Below, piece by piece: positions 6,488 through 8,347 of a stretch of DNA of 8,347 nt (its first letter is position 1; each line of letters begins with the position of its first letter). The notes under the pieces are model-generated. The model was given only the letters and a program-made list of their open reading frames with translations. It was not told where the DNA came from and made no database searches. A program made the translations under genes and the position numbers. Origin of the DNA: Akkermansiaceae bacterium (GTDB lineage Bacteria; Verrucomicrobiota; Verrucomicrobiia; Verrucomicrobiales; Akkermansiaceae); contig CAIVXP010000297.1 in the NCBI GenBank assembly GCA_903909905.1, forward strand, positions 1-8,347, read 5' to 3'.

Positions 6488-8347
6488 GTGTCATTGCCTG
6501 TTTTCGAAATTGCCGACTCATTGCGTGCTGCTGTCTCTTCAGCTGTTCGCGCGCGGGTGTTGCTGAAGGCCCCCACTGGCTCCGGCAAGTCGACGGAGGT
6601 GCCAGGCATGTTGCTCGATGCGGGCGTCGAGGGTATGATTCTCGTCGTCGAACCCCGACGCATGGCAGCGCGACTGCTTGCCGGATGGGTGGCGAAACAA
6701 CGCGGCACGAGCGTGGGTCGCGAGGTGGGTCATGCGGTGCGCTTCGATTCGAAGTATGGAAATGAAACAAAAATTCTCTACCTCACCGATGGTGTTTTCC
6801 AGCGCTGGATCCAGGATGATCCGCAGCTTCACGGCATCGGCGCGGTGATATTCGATGAATTCCACGAACGCCGTCTCGCGGTCGATGTCGCGCTCGCCCG
6901 CTGTCTCGATCTGCAGGACGGTCCGCGCCCGGATCTCCGTGTGGTGGTGATGTCGGCCACGCTTGAAACTAAGGGCTTGGCCGATTTTCTCGCGCCCGCT
7001 GTCACGCTCGAAGCCGGTGGCCGCACCTATCCCGTCGAGGTTTTTTATCGTCCGGAAAAAGCTTCGACTCATGACCGGCGCGGTGGCCCGCCGCGTGAGA
7101 TTCCCATCTGGGAACGGATGGTCGGCGTGTGTCGCGAAGCGATGTCGATGAGCGATGCGGGAAACATCCTGATGTTTTTGCCGGGCACTCACGAGATCCG
7201 CAAAACCATCGAGTTGCTCGAGCAGGGATCGACCACACGCGGATGGGAAGTGTTTCCGCTTTACAGCACCCTGCCGCCAGCCGCGCAGGAAGCGGCGATA
7301 CGCCCCGGCGATAAACCAAAGATCATCGTCGCCACGAACGTCGCGGAAACATCGCTTACCATCGACGGCGTTCGCACGGTAATCGATTCCGGCCTGGCGC
7401 GCATCGCCTCGTTTGAACCGCGCCGTGGCATCAACACACTGCATGTAAAAAAAATCTCACGCGCCGCCGCAGAGCAACGCGCAGGTCGCGCCGGACGCAC
7501 CGCTCCTGGGCGCGCATTCCGACTGTGGAGCGAGGCCGATCACGCGCGCCGCGCGGAATTCGAATCACCCGAAGTTCGACGCGTCGATCTCGCCGAAGCG
7601 GTGCTCATGCTCAAATCCGCGGGCGTGCATGAAATTCGTGATTTCCGTTGGTTCGACGCGCCCACCGAAGAGTCACTCGTTCGCGCCGAGCACCTGCTTC
7701 ACGACCTCGGCGCGCTTGATGAAAAAGGCGCGCTCACGGGCGAAGGGAAAAAAATGGCGGCCTTGCCACTCGAGCCGCGATTCTCGCGACTCATGCTGGC
7801 CGGTCACGAACATGGATGCGTCGCCGAGACAGCCTTCATCGCCGCAGCGGTGCAAGGCGAAGGCGTTTTCACCAACAAGCGTGGTGGCGTCGGACGCAAA
7901 GATTTCATCTTCGCTGATGATCACTCCGATTTCGCGGGCGAATGGCGTGCATTCGAATCAGCCGCCGCAATGAACTTCGATCCGCAGCGCTGCGGGCAAG
8001 TCGGCATCCTTGCGCGTGGCGCCAGAGAGACTGCGCAAGGATTCGACCGCCTGCGATCAATCGCCGAGAGCCACGGTTGGAATTTCCAAGCCATCGATTT
8101 CACGGCGCATCACGAATCGATCGGCAAAGCGATGCTCGCAAGCTTCAGCGACCAACTTGCGATCCGCTTCAACCAAGGCACGCTTGCCTGCCGCCTCATC
8201 GGCAATCGACGCGGAAAACTCGACGAGGAATCCTGCACAAAAAATGCCGCCGCGTTTGTTGCTGCAGAAATCACCGAGGTCGAAGCGCGCGAGGTCATCG
8301 TCCACCTGCGCCGCGCGACAGCGATCGATCCGGCCTGGCTCGCAGAA
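6488..8347 (+). CDS. hrpB: ATP-dependent DEAH-box helicase HrpB (3' end beyond the window)
   Basis: An open frame of 620 codons runs off the right edge. It encodes the conserved part of HrpB, a cytoplasmic superfamily 2 DEAH-type helicase, probably RNA-directed, whose physiological role is poorly defined. Motifs in order are Walker A APTGSGKS (28-35), EPRR (motif Ia), DEFHER (123-128, the HrpB form of DEAH), SATL (156-159), FLPG, TNVAETSLTI (283-292) and the arginine-finger motif QRAGRAGR (330-337). The helicase-associated region follows. E. coli HrpB is a little over 800 residues, so roughly the last quarter should be missing. The start is uncertain: GTG 6488 gives MSLPVFEIADSL, which resembles the MSSLPV start of E. 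coli HrpB, and TTG 6494 is close behind. The frame is open further upstream, but the amino acids there are not HrpB-like. It is co-directional with the polymerase, 151 bases after its stop. Confidence 0.93.
   Translation, partial: MSLPVFEIADSLRAAVSSAVRARVLLKAPTGSGKSTEVPGMLLDAGVEGMILVVEPRRMAARLLAGWVAKQRGTSVGREVGHAVRFDSKYGNETKILYLTDGVFQRWIQDDPQLHGIGAVIFDEFHERRLAVDVALARCLDLQDGPRPDLRVVVMSATLETKGLADFLAPAVTLEAGGRTYPVEVFYRPEKASTHDRRGGPPREIPIWERMVGVCREAMSMSDAGNILMFLPGTHEIRKTIELLEQGSTTRGWEVFPLYSTLPPAAQEAAIRPGDKPKIIVATNVAETSLTIDGVRTVIDSGLARIASFEPRRGINTLHVKKISRAAAEQRAGRAGRTAPGRAFRLWSEADHARRAEFESPEVRRVDLAEAVLMLKSAGVHEIRDFRWFDAPTEESLVRAEHLLHDLGALDEKGALTGEGKKMAALPLEPRFSRLMLAGHEHGCVAETAFIAAAVQGEGVFTNKRGGVGRKDFIFADDHSDFAGEWRAFESAAAMNFDPQRCGQVGILARGARETAQGFDRLRSIAESHGWNFQAIDFTAHHESIGKAMLASFSDQLAIRFNQGTLACRLIGNRRGKLDEESCTKNAAAFVAAEITEVEAREVIVHLRRATAIDPAWLAE

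Noticed and set aside
6539..7444. 301-codon minus-strand open frame opposite hrpB
   Set aside because: It is antisense to a helicase frame that shows all its expected motifs, and its own translation has no family features.

Overview
The window looks like chromosomal DNA from a Gram-negative bacterium, and I infer a member of the Verrucomicrobiota. The main clue is a perfect palindrome ending one base before a Y-family DNA polymerase gene. Its core, TGTTC-N4-GAACA, is the LexA operator type described for Verrucomicrobia (recalled from literature, not searched). It is neither the Bacillus GAAC-N4-GTTC box nor the E. coli CTG-N10-CAG box. Several start codons are non-ATG and Shine-Dalgarno sequences are mostly weak, which fits but does not prove the assignment.

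Left half (bases 9-4611, all minus strand): an exopolysaccharide or capsule assembly cluster. In transcription order it holds a short phosphoglycosyl transferase (4602-3769), a Wzz/Wzc-like chain-length protein with a C-terminal kinase-like domain (3674-1473), and a long, WbaP/WcaJ-type phosphoglycosyl transferase (1451-9). The transferases would load the first sugar phosphate onto undecaprenyl phosphate in the inner membrane. The Wzz/Wzc-like protein would control polymerisation and export. Its kinase-like domain has lost the Walker A lysine and the Walker B aspartate, so it is probably a pseudokinase. The cluster may continue past the left edge; no flippase, polymerase or other glycosyltransferase is visible here.

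Middle (4612-5049): a gap of about 440 bases with no convincing gene. It holds a weak small minus-strand ORF encoding a possible membrane peptide, an 8-bp hairpin and, at its right end, the LexA-type operator.

Right half (5023-8347, plus strand): the operator and a complete Y-family translesion DNA polymerase gene (5050-6336) with intact catalytic acidic residues, then a 151-base gap and the first roughly 620 codons of an HrpB-type DEAH-box helicase that runs off the right edge. The polymerase is likely part of the SOS response; nothing seen ties the helicase to it.

I see no tRNA, rRNA, CRISPR array, insertion sequence or phage gene. I do not see a wholly new system. The points most worth following are the operator fused to the start of the polymerase gene, the degenerate kinase domain, and the small ORF divergent from the operator.
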